Notes under the pieces: model-generated
What the model was told of the DNA's origin: nothing
The model's input: only the letters and a program-made list of their open reading frames with translations
The model's database searches: none
In this document: piece by piece, positions 1-10,282 of the stretch
Layout of the letters: each line of letters begins with the position of its first letter
How positions within the stretch are numbered: position 1 is the stretch's first letter
Translations under genes and position numbers: made by a program
NCBI RefSeq assembly: GCF_946886895.1
Contig: NZ_CAMPJO010000015.1
Coordinates: 17,967-81,966 of the forward strand
Source: an uncultured Marinobacter sp.
GTDB lineage: Bacteria; Pseudomonadota; Gammaproteobacteria; Pseudomonadales; Oleiphilaceae
DNA length: 64,000 nucleotides
Direction of reading: 5' to 3'

Positions 1-180
1 GCAGAAAAACGCTTCGATTTCCGGCCCACCAAACTGCCCAGGTGGCAAACTGATGTTGTGAACCACCAGTAGGGAGATGGCTGTACCCTCCGGCCGGACC
101 CCGAAGTTGGGCGACGGGCACCACCGGGACGAGGGCAGCAGGCCGGTTTCCCGGAGGGAGGCCGGATCGGCTGGGGGCAT
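1..180 (-). CDS. ampD: N-terminal part of AmpD, 1,6-anhydro-N-acetylmuramyl-L-alanine amidase (cut by window edge)
   Basis: Cytosolic zinc amidase of peptidoglycan recycling, which removes the stem peptide from anhydro-muropeptides and so keeps AmpC beta-lactamase induction low. Only the first 60 codons are inside the window. Translating the minus strand gives the family's opening signature: WCPSPNFGVRP, then LLVVHNISLPPGQFG, whose histidine is the first zinc ligand in characterised AmpD proteins. The ATG at 180 is chosen because an in-frame stop lies not far upstream. It has no clear Shine-Dalgarno, and a TTG at 213 is a weaker alternative. The neighbours (DUF1631 gene, then nadC) match the pseudomonad ampD locus, which supports the call. 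Confidence 0.85.
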   Translation of the reverse strand, partial: MPPADPASLRETGLLPSSRWCPSPNFGVRPEGTAISLLVVHNISLPPGQFGGPEIEAFFC

Positions 181-284
181 GTCGTGGTCAGGGAAAACGT
201 CAGGCTCGGGCAAGGGAAATCCGTGGTGATCAGAGTGTTACACAAGCCCTGATTGAATCACAAAGTCGCCCGGGTTACCAAGAT

Positions 285-2618
285 TCAGTCCTTGCGACTG
301 TTACGCAGGTTATCAATGATCGATTCCAGCGCCCGATCAAAAATCAGGCCGTCATCCAGCATACCGATGTCGCCAGCGGCCATGGCCTCGGCCAGATTCT
401 GGCGATGGAATTCCGCGACCTTGGCACCGCTTCGATTCACAAAAATGTATTTACCCGTGGCCTTTATGAAGGCTGCCAGCTTGCACCGCACCTTGGTCGA
501 ATCCCGGGTCAGTTCAATCCAGGAGCCTACCCGCAGGCCATCCGCCTGATCCAGCCAGCGCTGGTCAATCGAAGGCGCATCGGCCGCATCTCCGGCATCC
601 TCCCCGGATATGACGGTGTCTGTGGCAGGCTCCGTCATCGACCCGGAGGCGGGCACGATCAACGGCTCAGGGGTGGCCAACCCGGACGCATCCGGCTCTG
701 CCGGCTCCGCGGATCGGAGCTCAGGCTCCGGCCGGTCGGCCCGGGCCACCACTTCCTGTGGGTCGTCGACGGGCGTCGCTATAACCGGTTCAGAGCGGGA
801 AGGCGCCGTAACCAGCCGCTGGAACACATCCACGTGGGCCAGTTCCAGGTCGCGGATGGCGGCATCGGTGGCAAACGGGTCCCAGGCGATCTCCAGCAAG
901 GCTTTCCGAAGCTCGTCAACGATGGACGGGATGGCCCTGAGCAGCTCGCTGCGAGTCCCCTCCGCCACTGGCCGCGGATCAACACTCCAGACCAGGCGCT
1001 CGGTCAGATCCCGGGCCTCAGCCCAGCGCCGACTGTCTTCGCCTTCGCGCAACACCACCCACTGCAAATACTTGACCCAGGCCTCATTCAGCAACTGGCT
1101 CACCGGTTGCGGAACCTCGCGTTCCTTTACCAGATGACCGATCAGGTCCTGGGCGGCTTCGGTCGCCCGTTCTTGCCGCGCCCTGCCCTCTTCCGCGTCC
1201 CGGAGCCGCTGCTCCACCAGTTCCCGACGCCGACGGTCGAGATCCATAAAGTGGCTGAAATCCTTGAGCAATTCCTCAAACAGCGACACGTTGTCGATAA
1301 ACTCATTGAGAATCCGGTCCACCACCGATTCAATCTTGTCGCGCAACGGATCACGCTGGCCCTCACGCTTTTCGCTCCAGCCCATGGCAGACAGTGCCAG
1401 CTCATTGAGCAGCTTGCGGACCGGATGCCCCCCGCGATTGAAGAAATTCTTGTCGCTCAGTGCCACTTTCAGCACCGGAATCTGCAGTCGCCCGATCAGA
1501 GCCTTCATGACCGGGTTGAGCTGTCGGTCTTCCAGAATAAAATCGAACAACATGGATACCAGCTTGATCACATCGCCGTCGACTTGCCCGACACTCAGTT
1601 TCTGGCCGCTCTCGGTCAGCAAAACCGGCTGTAGTTGCTGGTTCAGCGGCACCACCTTACCGGTCTCCCACTGTCCGCAGGAGGACTGGGCGTCGCTCAG
1701 CCTCGCCATCAGTCGCTCCGTATCCAGATAACCCTCACCGGCGACCGATCCGGGCGTTGCGCCTCCCAACGCCTCCTCACCACGGTGTAGCAGGGCACTC
1801 AGCTCGGAAAACGTTGCCTGGGAACCCCCGCCGTAGCTCGTTCCGCCCGCCTCGCCCACCGGCGCTTGCGGGGGCGACACCGGCGCCGACGCTTTGCCTC
1901 GGTGCCCGGCCGGTTGCGACCGACCAACCGGTGGTCGCTTCATATCCGGCAGAACGCCCTCACGAATCAGCGTGCGGTTTGCTTCCTGATAGAACTCCCC
2001 GAGGGTGTCGGCCAGCAATCGGTCAAACAACTTCAGGACCACCAGCTTGGCACGAATATCAATATCAAGATCCGCGCAGGCCTCCGCAACCCCACCGCAA
2101 ATAACCTCCGGGCTCAGTGGCATCTGACCATCGGACAGTTCAGTGCCTGGCACCAGATGGTTGACCCGCAGGCACAGCAGACGAATGGCATCGGGGTAAC
2201 GATTGCGAAGTTTGTTAATCAGGTTGTCGATGGCCACCTGCTGTTCCAGCTCCGAATGATCCAGCAGGCTCAGGGAATCCTGATCCACGTCGTCCAGGGA
2301 GCTGCCCGATGTACGAGGCTGGAAGCGGCCAATATCATTGAATGCCTGGCTGACATACTGCAGTACGGATACGATCATCGCCTTGCGGCGCAGGCGCAAC
2401 TCGCGCATGGCGTCGAAATAGGCCGTCTGGTCCAGATTGGAGCCGGCCCTGTCAGCCAGTTCAAACAGGGCGTCATCCGCCCGGTCGAAAAAGCTCCCAA
2501 GTACGGCCTTCAGCGACTGACCCGATGCGTCACGCAAACGCACAAGCGCCGGCGGCAGGGCAAGCCTCCGGCTCTGCTTCTGGCCTGAAAAGCTGACAAC
2601 CTTGTTATCCTGCGCCAT
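285..2618 (-). CDS. DUF1631 family protein
   Basis: A 777-residue protein of unknown function that matches DUF1631, a family often mislabelled thymidine phosphorylase in Pseudomonas genomes. The N-terminal third is helical with many charged residues (FFDRADDALFELADRAG, MRELRLRRKAM). The centre around residues 340-560 is the conserved family core. An acidic, Pro/Ala-rich linker follows, and a compact C-terminal segment (VGSWIELTRDSTKVRCKLA, KYIFVNRSGAKV) has the look of a small beta-barrel such as PilZ-like domains; that likeness is my inference. I start at ATG 2618 because GGAG precedes it by eight bases; the reading frame extends 25 codons further without such a signal. It is divergent from nadC. 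Confidence 0.85.
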   Translation of the reverse strand: MAQDNKVVSFSGQKQSRRLALPPALVRLRDASGQSLKAVLGSFFDRADDALFELADRAGSNLDQTAYFDAMRELRLRRKAMIVSVLQYVSQAFNDIGRFQPRTSGSSLDDVDQDSLSLLDHSELEQQVAIDNLINKLRNRYPDAIRLLCLRVNHLVPGTELSDGQMPLSPEVICGGVAEACADLDIDIRAKLVVLKLFDRLLADTLGEFYQEANRTLIREGVLPDMKRPPVGRSQPAGHRGKASAPVSPPQAPVGEAGGTSYGGGSQATFSELSALLHRGEEALGGATPGSVAGEGYLDTERLMARLSDAQSSCGQWETGKVVPLNQQLQPVLLTESGQKLSVGQVDGDVIKLVSMLFDFILEDRQLNPVMKALIGRLQIPVLKVALSDKNFFNRGGHPVRKLLNELALSAMGWSEKREGQRDPLRDKIESVVDRILNEFIDNVSLFEELLKDFSHFMDLDRRRRELVEQRLRDAEEGRARQERATEAAQDLIGHLVKEREVPQPVSQLLNEAWVKYLQWVVLREGEDSRRWAEARDLTERLVWSVDPRPVAEGTRSELLRAIPSIVDELRKALLEIAWDPFATDAAIRDLELAHVDVFQRLVTAPSRSEPVIATPVDDPQEVVARADRPEPELRSAEPAEPDASGLATPEPLIVPASGSMTEPATDTVISGEDAGDAADAPSIDQRWLDQADGLRVGSWIELTRDSTKVRCKLAAFIKATGKYIFVNRSGAKVAEFHRQNLAEAMAAGDIGMLDDGLIFDRALESIIDNLRNSRKD

Positions 2619-2724
2619 TGGGCTGCTCCGGATCGGACATTGCGGAGATGTGAAATACACCTGATTGCACATCATACGAGCTGCGAACGTCACCTTGTGT
2701 CAGATTTTGTCACCTTTTGTGTAG

Positions 2725-3678
<954 letters not shown>

Positions 3679-3690
3679 CCCGGAAGCGGG

Positions 3691-4026
3691 CTAACCGCCA
3701 GAGAGCAGCCGGTCAATGGCTTCCAGCTCACGCACCAGAGCCGCGCCGGACTCGGGGCGGTTACGGAAATGCTCTTCCGCCATCGGAGCGATGCCGGACA
3801 CCGATGGCAGCGGCTGATCGTTCTCGATCAGCCCCTTCATGCGGGCCACGAATACAAACTGCAACCACTGGGTAAACTCAAGGGTATCAATACAGAAGGG
3901 CTGGGTACTTTGCAGCGCCCGGTCGGACGGCGGCTCCATTTCCCAAACGCCCAACTGGCGCAATTCAATTTCCACCCTGAGCAGGCTGTCGGCGACCTGC
4001 CCAAGCGTTCGACTGGACTCTGTCAT
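3691..4026 (-). CDS. yqcC: YqcC family (DUF446) protein
   Basis: A 111-residue all-helical protein matching the YqcC/DUF446 family, whose function is not established. The recognisable part is the central FCIDTLEFTQWLQFVFVARM stretch followed by PLPSVSGIAPMAEE. No signal peptide or membrane segment is present, so it should be cytoplasmic. It follows the ParA-type gene by 12 bp on the same strand and is probably cotranscribed with it. An AGGG lies just before the ATG. Confidence 0.8.
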   Translation of the reverse strand: MTESSRTLGQVADSLLRVEIELRQLGVWEMEPPSDRALQSTQPFCIDTLEFTQWLQFVFVARMKGLIENDQPLPSVSGIAPMAEEHFRNRPESGAALVRELEAIDRLLSGG

Positions 4027-4038
4027 GACCCTAACGCC

Positions 4039-4836
4039 CTAATCCGCAAGTGGCTCCAGCTCCACAGCCTCGCCGTGCAGAACACGAAACAGGTCTTCAT
4101 ACTGACGGGTCAGTGGGTGGCTGGGGGCCATGTGAATTAATGGCTGCCGGCTCTGGTGGGATTCCTTCATCTTCACCGAGCTCGACAGGCGCACCGGCAG
4201 CACCGGCAGGCCTTCCTCGATCAGTTCTTTTACCAACTGACGCGGCAGCGTGGCACGGGGCTGGAACTGGTTGGCAATAATACCCTCCACCACCAACTCA
4301 TCGTTGTGATCTTCCTGAAGATCACGAATCTCATTGAGGATGCTGTACAGCGCCTGACGTGAGAAATCATCACAGTCAAACGGAATCAGACAGCGCTGGG
4401 CAGCGATCAGCGCGGAACGGGTATAGAAGTTCAGGGCCGGCGCGGTATCGATGTAGATCTCGTCGAAGGATTCGCCCAGCTTTTTCAGGGCCTCGCGCAA
4501 CTTATAGATTTTGTGTTTGGCTTCGAGTTTACGCTCCAGGTAATCCAGTTCCGGGCTGGACGGCATGACAAACAGGTTGTTGAAGGGTGACGCGTGCACG
4601 AATTCGTCCGGACGGCGGTTGAATACAGTGAACGCGACGGTCTGCTCCAGCAAATCGGCCGCGGTGTCCCGGAGCTCGCTGGCGGGCTTGCCCAGCAGAT
4701 AGTGTGTGGAATTGCCCTGCGGATCAAGATCCACAACCAGGGTGCGCTTGCCCCGGGCCGCGCTGATGGCCGCAAGGTTGCATGTGATACTGGATTTTCC
4801 CACACCGCCTTTCTGATTGAATACAACCCGTCTCAT
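4039..4836 (-). CDS. ParA/MinD-type ATPase, chromosome-encoded orphan
   Basis: A 265-residue deviant-Walker ATPase. The start MRRVVFNQKGGVGKSS carries the KGGVGKS phosphate loop (residues 9-15). DLDPQGNSTHYLLGK follows near residue 38, and IDTAPALNFYTRSAL supplies the second acidic motif. Members bind ATP as dimers on DNA or membranes and position cargo. No parB is next to it, so it is not the main chromosome-partitioning pair, and its cargo is unknown. A strong Shine-Dalgarno (AGAGGTGAC) precedes the ATG. The yqcC-like gene follows in the same direction, and hda lies 78 bp upstream. Confidence 0.85.
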   Translation of the reverse strand: MRRVVFNQKGGVGKSSITCNLAAISAARGKRTLVVDLDPQGNSTHYLLGKPASELRDTAADLLEQTVAFTVFNRRPDEFVHASPFNNLFVMPSSPELDYLERKLEAKHKIYKLREALKKLGESFDEIYIDTAPALNFYTRSALIAAQRCLIPFDCDDFSRQALYSILNEIRDLQEDHNDELVVEGIIANQFQPRATLPRQLVKELIEEGLPVLPVRLSSSVKMKESHQSRQPLIHMAPSHPLTRQYEDLFRVLHGEAVELEPLAD

Positions 4837-4914
4837 GTCACCTCTCCCTTTAAGCCGTTATCGTTTATCACCGGTGTCCCCTGCGGAACGGATTCCATCC
4901 GGCATTCGCCTTTA

Positions 4915-5613
4915 TCACCAGCCCATAACCGTTTTCACGAAGGGTATCGTCAGCCGTCGCTGGGCCTGCAGAGAATTCTCATCCAGGGTATCGAGAATGG
5001 CCAGCAACTCCCCCAGTTTCCTTGGAGCCCGGCGCAGAATATAAACGGCCACATCGTCCGCCATGGTCAGGCCCCTCTGTTCTGCCCGGGCGGTCAGAAT
5101 TCTGAGCCGGTCGTCGTCCCGGTAGATGCCCAGTTGGATGATCAGGCCATGGCTCAGGCGCGACACCAGGTCGGCCAATTCAAAAGGCAGTTCTCCGGGC
5201 ACCCCGGACAGACTGACGATCAGCAGACCGCCCTGATCCTGTACTCGATTGTACAGGTGAAAAACCGCCTCTTCCCACTCCCGAAGTCCGGCAATCCGGT
5301 CCAGATCATCAAGACAGATAAACTCCCGGGAATCCAGACCCGCCAGGGCCTCCGGACCGAATGGCTCCAGTTCGGCGAGACTGATGCACACCGCCACGCG
5401 CCCGTCGCGTTCGGCATGGTGACAGACCGCTTGAAGCAGATGACTCTTGCCGGTATCCGGCACGCCGCAGATCGCGACCACTGGCAGACCCGCCGGCTGC
5501 CGGCAGACCGAATACAGGCGCTCCATGGCCGCCCGGTTGCGGTCACCATGAAAATTGTCAAACCGGGCATCGTCCCGGAGCCGGACGCCCAGGATCAGTT
5601 GTGACCTATTCAC
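4915..5613 (-). CDS. hda: Hda, DnaA regulatory inactivator
   Basis: AAA+ protein related to DnaA that works with the DNA-loaded sliding clamp to stimulate hydrolysis of DnaA-bound ATP, preventing re-initiation. Seen here are a clamp-binding start (SQLILGVRLRDDARF), Walker A GVPDTGKSH, Walker B FICLDDLDRIAG and the sensor region RLSHGLIIQLG. The GTG at 5613 aligns with the start of pseudomonad Hda and overlaps the upstream phosphatidyltransferase stop as GTGA. An ATG at 5631 with a GAGGG nearby would add six residues. The frame continues far upstream but that part is not Hda-like. Length is 232 residues, normal for the family. Confidence 0.92.
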   Translation of the reverse strand: MNRSQLILGVRLRDDARFDNFHGDRNRAAMERLYSVCRQPAGLPVVAICGVPDTGKSHLLQAVCHHAERDGRVAVCISLAELEPFGPEALAGLDSREFICLDDLDRIAGLREWEEAVFHLYNRVQDQGGLLIVSLSGVPGELPFELADLVSRLSHGLIIQLGIYRDDDRLRILTARAEQRGLTMADDVAVYILRRAPRKLGELLAILDTLDENSLQAQRRLTIPFVKTVMGW

Positions 5614-6170
5614 GACCGGGTTGCCCTCCATGCCCTCAGTCCCCACACCACCAGATAGTGACCGCCGCTGACCACCGCTGACACTGCAACCAGCATAATG
5701 CCGGCGTTGAGCACCCAGGGTTGCATGGGCATGCCTGCCTGCAGAATGATAATGGCGAGCACCACGAGAATCTGCACGAACGTATTCACTTTCCCGGGCA
5801 AACTGGGCTGCATATCGAACCGGCCAACACCGTAATGAAACGCCAGTGCCCCACCCACGATCAACACATCCCGGCCAAGCACCAGGGCAAACAGCCACAG
5901 GGGTAAGACGCCCGTCAAGGTCAGCATGAGATAGGCAGTAAGCAACAGCGCCTTGTCCGCCAGGGGGTCGGCAATGGCACCCAGGCGGGTCCGCCAGTTG
6001 AAATGCCTGGCCAGAAAGCCGTCGCAGGCATCTGTGGCGGCGGCCACGAAAAAAATCACCAGAGCACGCCGGTAATCCTCCATCAGCAGGGCCGCCGCAA
6101 AAGGAACGATCAGAAGCAGGCGCAAAAACGTCAGGGCATTGGGAATCCAGCGCCAGCGTTGCGTTTTCAC
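5610..6170 (-). CDS. CDP-alcohol phosphatidyltransferase family membrane protein
   Basis: Integral membrane enzyme, 186 residues, with several hydrophobic helices. It carries the complete CDP-alcohol phosphotransferase signature: DACDGFLAR, then G eight residues on, then AIADPLADK. Such enzymes transfer a phosphatidyl group from CDP-diacylglycerol to an alcohol; glycerol-3-phosphate (PgsA-like) is likely but the acceptor cannot be read from sequence. GTG 6170 is chosen because GGAGGGAG lies directly upstream; a TTG 21 bases earlier would place that ribosome site inside the gene. It is translationally coupled to hda by a 4 bp overlap, as in pseudomonads. Confidence 0.85.
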   Translation of the reverse strand: MKTQRWRWIPNALTFLRLLLIVPFAAALLMEDYRRALVIFFVAAATDACDGFLARHFNWRTRLGAIADPLADKALLLTAYLMLTLTGVLPLWLFALVLGRDVLIVGGALAFHYGVGRFDMQPSLPGKVNTFVQILVVLAIIILQAGMPMQPWVLNAGIMLVAVSAVVSGGHYLVVWGLRAWRATRS

Positions 6171-6231
6171 AAGACTCCCTCCAGCTTGCAACGTACGGCG
6201 TTACGTTGCCGTCGTGTCGTGCAACGGCGTT

Positions 6232-7581
6232 TTACTTTCCACCACCATTGCTGATAACCGGTTCCGGCTGCCAGCGGTAATAGAGCACCTGATACAAGGA
6301 TTCAAAGGCCTGCTCCGCTTCCTGCTCATCCACCGGCACGGGCTGGTAACTGAACATGGCCTGATCCGCCGGACCTTTGCTGTCAATGGCCTCCGGGCTC
6401 CCGTCGTCGGTCAGGCCCGGATCCGCAGGCTGCCCTGATGGCGGAGGTGATTGCGGCTCCGGCTCCGGTTGAACAGGGGTTTCACGGGTCAGATCCGACG
6501 GTGCTGTGGACACCGCCGCGCCTTCGATCGCGACAAATCGCGGATCCAGTGCAATGTATTGCTTGAGCTGGTCCAGTTCACCGGAAAACGCCACTGTCAG
6601 AGTAAGCTGATTGCCTTTGACCCGGGACGCCCCCACACTCACCACCGGCGTGAAACTCTCCAGTGCCTGGCTGGCTTTGCCATAATCAGCGAGCGTTGTG
6701 ACCCCTTTCAGAACAATATCGACCTGAGGCAATTCACCAATGTCGCCCGCAGCCACTGCATAGCGCTCGGCGTAGAGTTCCGCCCAGCGATTCACCACGG
6801 CTTCGGCCAGCGCCTCCGGAGTGTTGGCGCTCAGGGATTCTTCGCTGTCGGTCAATTGCACACCGTCAAAAACCCAACCGGCACGCCACTGGCCGCCAGA
6901 CTGATTGACCCGAACCAGGGCAAGAACATCGTGATCAATGGCCGAGGAAGCCCTTCTCACGCTGTCAATGAACTGCCCCCAGATTTCGGACAGTAACTGC
7001 CGGTCTCCCTGAACGCTGGCCGGAGGCAGGACAATGGGCAGCCCCCGCTCGCGGGCGGCACGATGAAAGGCAGACGACCAGACCTCGGACGCCGTTGTCG
7101 GCGGACCACTCTCTACAGACTGGGTAATCAGCGTGCGCGTACCACGGTCCTCTACCGCAACCCACGCCAGAGTCAGGGGGCGGTTGGCGCCCCAGACCGG
7201 CGCTTCAATAGAGGCCAGGGCGCGATTCACACCGACCGCGCCAAAGGCCATGCTAAGGCGGCTGTTACCGTCCGCACCGCGCAACACCTGGTAGGACAGA
7301 AGCAGGGACTCAGCGTCTGCCAGAATAGCGTCGACACCTTCCAGTGACAGCACATCACGGTTGCCGGAAACCCGCACCAGAACCCGGCTCAGGCCGGCCG
7401 CGTAGCCTTCGGCCAGTTGTTCCGGGTCCGAGCCGGCTACCGGCACCTCCACCGTGTACAGGCCGGAGACGCTGACCGCCGTCGCCGGTGCCGAAGCAAA
7501 AACCCAGATGAGCGCAAAAAAATACGCCGCCCACGCGGTCGCTGCTGACTGACGTGCCGACGTTTGTCCTGATACTGACAT
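6232..7581 (-). CDS. DUF2066 domain protein, exported
   Basis: A 449-residue protein of unknown function. The N-terminus (about residues 1-35) has a hydrophobic export segment, [17 protein letters not shown], and the mature protein begins [14 protein letters not shown], typical of DUF2066. The C-terminal third holds a Pro/Glu/Gln-rich linker near residues 380-420 and a short conserved tail. ATG 7581 is selected because an AGGG sits about seven bases before it; an ATG at 7602 lacks one. It is divergent from purM and lies just upstream of the phosphatidyltransferase and hda, an arrangement shared with Pseudomonas. Cell-envelope location is an inference from the signal. Confidence 0.82.
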   Translation of the reverse strand: MSVSGQTSARQSAATAWAAYFFALIWVFASAPATAVSVSGLYTVEVPVAGSDPEQLAEGYAAGLSRVLVRVSGNRDVLSLEGVDAILADAESLLLSYQVLRGADGNSRLSMAFGAVGVNRALASIEAPVWGANRPLTLAWVAVEDRGTRTLITQSVESGPPTTASEVWSSAFHRAARERGLPIVLPPASVQGDRQLLSEIWGQFIDSVRRASSAIDHDVLALVRVNQSGGQWRAGWVFDGVQLTDSEESLSANTPEALAEAVVNRWAELYAERYAVAAGDIGELPQVDIVLKGVTTLADYGKASQALESFTPVVSVGASRVKGNQLTLTVAFSGELDQLKQYIALDPRFVAIEGAAVSTAPSDLTRETPVQPEPEPQSPPPSGQPADPGLTDDGSPEAIDSKGPADQAMFSYQPVPVDEQEAEQAFESLYQVLYYRWQPEPVISNGGGK

Positions 7582-7740
7582 GAAACACCCTGCAATTCGC
7601 ATGAATGGCGCATAGGATACACCATGCCCCCAGGCGTGAGTAGCGGGCCCGGGTTTCGGAAAAGCAATATACATTTGGACCGTCACAGCGCACCTGTTAA
7701 AATCCGCCGCCTGACCCACTGGCCAATGGTTAAGAACTCC

Positions 7741-8805
7741 ATGAGCGAACAGAAGCCCTCCCTGACCTACCGCGACGCCGGCGTTGATATTGATGCCGGT
7801 AATGAACTTGTCAGCCGAATAAAGGCAACCGCTGCCCGGACGCGTCGTCCGGAAGTGCTGGGCGGCCTCGGCGGCTTTGGCGCCATGGTGTCCATTCCCG
7901 CGGGTTACCACGAGCCGGTACTGGTTTCCGGTACCGATGGTGTCGGCACCAAACTCCGGCTGGCCATGCAGTTGCAAAAGCATGACAGCATCGGCATTGA
8001 TCTGGTGGCCATGTGCGTGAATGATCTGGTTGTGGGTGGCGCCGAGCCCCTCTTCTTTCTGGATTACTACGCCACCGGCAAACTGAATGTCGACGTGGCT
8101 GCCCAGGTTGTCGCGGGCATTGGCGAGGGTTGCGAACAGGCGGGCTGTGCCCTGGTGGGTGGCGAGACCGCTGAAATGCCAGGCATGTATGAGGGTGATG
8201 ACTACGACCTCGCCGGGTTCTGCGTGGGCGTGGCCGAACGTAGTGAGATTATCGATGGCAGCCGGGTGCAGGCGGGCGATGTGATGCTGGCACTGGGCTC
8301 CTCGGGCCCCCACTCCAATGGCTACTCGCTGATCCGCAAAATCCTTGAGGTGAGTCACGCCGACCTGAACCAGACCGTGGGCGACACAACCCTCGCAAAC
8401 GCGTTAATGGCGCCCACCCGGATATACGTGAAAAATCTGCTGCAACTGATTCGGGAAGTGGATGTACGTGCACTGTCCCACATTACCGGCGGCGGCCTGC
8501 CGGAAAATATTCCGAGGGTGCTGCCAAAGGGCGCCGTCGCGGCCATTGATACTGAAAGCTGGTCACTCCCCCCGGTGTTCCAGTGGCTGAAAGACACCGG
8601 AGGCGTCGCCAGCGAGGAGATGTACCGTACCTTCAACTGCGGCATTGGAATGATTGTCTGCGTTCCGGCCAACCAGCGCGAGCTGGCCCTCGATACCCTT
8701 GGCGCACTGGGCGAACAGGCCTGGCAGGTTGGCCTGATCGAGCGGGCGGACGACGCCGACCAGGAACCTGTTGTGCGTTACGCGCCCGGGCTGCTGTCGG
8801 CATGA
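7741..8805 (+). CDS. purM: Phosphoribosylformylglycinamidine cyclo-ligase
   Basis: Fifth step of purine synthesis: ATP-dependent closure of FGAM to aminoimidazole ribotide. The 354 residues begin [20 protein letters not shown], the usual family start; an ATG five codons earlier has no better signal. Diagnostic blocks are [46 protein letters not shown] and the C-terminal [13 protein letters not shown]. Its TGA overlaps the purN start as ATGA, so the two are translationally coupled, the standard gammaproteobacterial pair. Confidence 0.97.
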   Translation: MSEQKPSLTYRDAGVDIDAGNELVSRIKATAARTRRPEVLGGLGGFGAMVSIPAGYHEPVLVSGTDGVGTKLRLAMQLQKHDSIGIDLVAMCVNDLVVGGAEPLFFLDYYATGKLNVDVAAQVVAGIGEGCEQAGCALVGGETAEMPGMYEGDDYDLAGFCVGVAERSEIIDGSRVQAGDVMLALGSSGPHSNGYSLIRKILEVSHADLNQTVGDTTLANALMAPTRIYVKNLLQLIREVDVRALSHITGGGLPENIPRVLPKGAVAAIDTESWSLPPVFQWLKDTGGVASEEMYRTFNCGIGMIVCVPANQRELALDTLGALGEQAWQVGLIERADDADQEPVVRYAPGLLSA

Positions 8806-9464
8806 AGGCAGATCCCGCTCCCCAGCCCCGAATCCTGGTGCTCGCCTCCGGCAGTGGTACCAACCTGCAAGCCCTGATCGACGCCAGTCGCGAGCGCGGC
8901 TTTCCCGGGCAGATTGTCGCGGTGGGTTGCAACCGCCCGGGGGCGTTCGCACTGGAGCGGGCCGCCCAGGCCAATCTCCAGACCTTCGTGGTTGATCACA
9001 CCCGATACGACAGCCGGGAAGACTTTGATGCCACGCTGATGGCGGAGATTCTGCGCCATCATCCGGACCTGATCGTACTCGCGGGCTTCATGCGCATCCT
9101 CACCACGGATTTTGTGCGCGCCTTCCGGGGCAAACTGCTGAACGTACATCCATCGCTCCTGCCCCGCTACACCGGGCTGAATACTCATCAGCGGGCACTG
9201 GATGCAGGTGATAAAACCCACGGCGTGTCCATTCACTTTGTGACCGAGGAACTGGACGGCGGCCCGGTGATCGCCCAGGCTGAGGTGTCAGTGGCCAGTA
9301 ATGACGATGCCGAGAGCCTGGCCGAGAAAGTCCAGGCCAAGGAACATCTGCTCTATCCTATTGTTGTGCGCTGGTTCTGCGAGGGTCGGATTCAACTGGG
9401 GACGGATTGCGTCCTGTTTGACGGGAATCCTCTGACGACCCCCATGCGCCTGCCGGACAACTGA
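8802..9464 (+). CDS. purN: Phosphoribosylglycinamide formyltransferase 1
   Basis: Transfers a formyl group from 10-formyl-tetrahydrofolate to GAR, the third step of purine synthesis. The start [18 protein letters not shown] is the phosphate-binding loop. LAGFMRIL and [18 protein letters not shown] contain the catalytic Asn-His pair, and [15 protein letters not shown] provides the late catalytic Asp. The ATG at 8802 overlaps the purM stop by four bases. At 220 residues it is a normal length. Confidence 0.96.
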   Translation: MKADPAPQPRILVLASGSGTNLQALIDASRERGFPGQIVAVGCNRPGAFALERAAQANLQTFVVDHTRYDSREDFDATLMAEILRHHPDLIVLAGFMRILTTDFVRAFRGKLLNVHPSLLPRYTGLNTHQRALDAGDKTHGVSIHFVTEELDGGPVIAQAEVSVASNDDAESLAEKVQAKEHLLYPIVVRWFCEGRIQLGTDCVLFDGNPLTTPMRLPDN

Positions 9465-9544
9465 TCGCGTCTGAACAGATTGTCATCCCGGAATCCGGCC
9501 TGACCAGCTAGACTGTCGCCATCAATGACAGCTTCGAGGTCAAC

Positions 9545-10282
9545 ATGATGCCTTTTCCCAGCCGGTTTCTCGCTCCGGGACAACACATCCTGCTTACGTT
9601 TCTGTTGGTCCTGGGGCTGGGCTTCCCGGTCGCCGCTCTGGCCGCCGGCGACGCCGGGCTGACGCCGTTCGAGGCCAGCTACTCCGCCTCCGTGGACAAG
9701 GGGGTGTCCCTCAATGGCAGCGCCACTCGCTCCCTGGCCCCCCATGGTAACGGTATCTGGCTGTACCGGACCGACGTAGATTCATTCATCGCAGATATTG
9801 ACGAATCGCTGATTCTTGAATGGCGGAATGGCAAGGTCATCCCCATTCGCTACCGGTACCGGCTGTCGGGCTTCCTGATCAGCGACAGGACGGAAACCAT
9901 CGATTTTGACTGGGAGGCGGGCATCGCCACCGGACAGTACCGGGGCAAGGCCTTCGAGGTGACGCTGGAAGACGGTGTGTTGGATCCATTGGGGTACCAA
10001 CTGCAGTTGCATCAGGATATCAAGAACGGGAAACGCACCATGGAATACCGGGTGCTGGATGGCGCGGACATCGAAACAGAGCGCTTTGAGGTGCTCGGCG
10101 AGGGCTCAGCCTCCGGCCAGGCGGACACCCTGAAGGCGGAAAAGGTTCGTGAGAACTCCAAACGCGAGACTTTGATGTGGTTTGACCCACAACGACATTA
10201 CCTGCTGGTCCGCCTGCTTCAGGTGGAGCCCGACGGCAGCCGGTACGAACTGACCCTGAAGCAGGCCGAGATCGGTAATTAG
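9545..10282 (+). CDS. DUF3108 domain protein, exported
   Basis: A 245-residue protein with an N-terminal signal peptide (hydrophobic LLTFLLVLGLGFPVAALA, cleavage near AAG at about residue 34). The mature part is beta-rich and starts TPFEASYSASVDKGVSLNGSA, the usual beginning of DUF3108 proteins found after purMN in pseudomonads. No catalytic motif is recognised. Periplasmic location is likely. It converges with avtA and the two coding regions overlap by four bases at their stops; a GCCGGT-TGC-ACCGGC hairpin lies just inside the avtA end. Confidence 0.8.
   Translation: MMPFPSRFLAPGQHILLTFLLVLGLGFPVAALAAGDAGLTPFEASYSASVDKGVSLNGSATRSLAPHGNGIWLYRTDVDSFIADIDESLILEWRNGKVIPIRYRYRLSGFLISDRTETIDFDWEAGIATGQYRGKAFEVTLEDGVLDPLGYQLQLHQDIKNGKRTMEYRVLDGADIETERFEVLGEGSASGQADTLKAEKVRENSKRETLMWFDPQRHYLLVRLLQVEPDGSRYELTLKQAEIGN

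Noticed and set aside
405..1634. Long plus-strand open frame of 409 codons opposite the DUF1631 gene
   Set aside because: It is the complement of a strongly coding high-GC gene, has no family resemblance, and GC-rich genes routinely leave long antisense frames.
5614..5898. Extra 95 codons upstream of hda
   Set aside because: They overlap the phosphatidyltransferase gene out of frame, and Hda homologues begin at the GTG that overlaps its stop.
7600..8358. N-terminal extension of the DUF2066 frame running under purM
   Set aside because: The extension is purM read on the opposite strand; the signal peptide and ribosome site put the real start at 7581.
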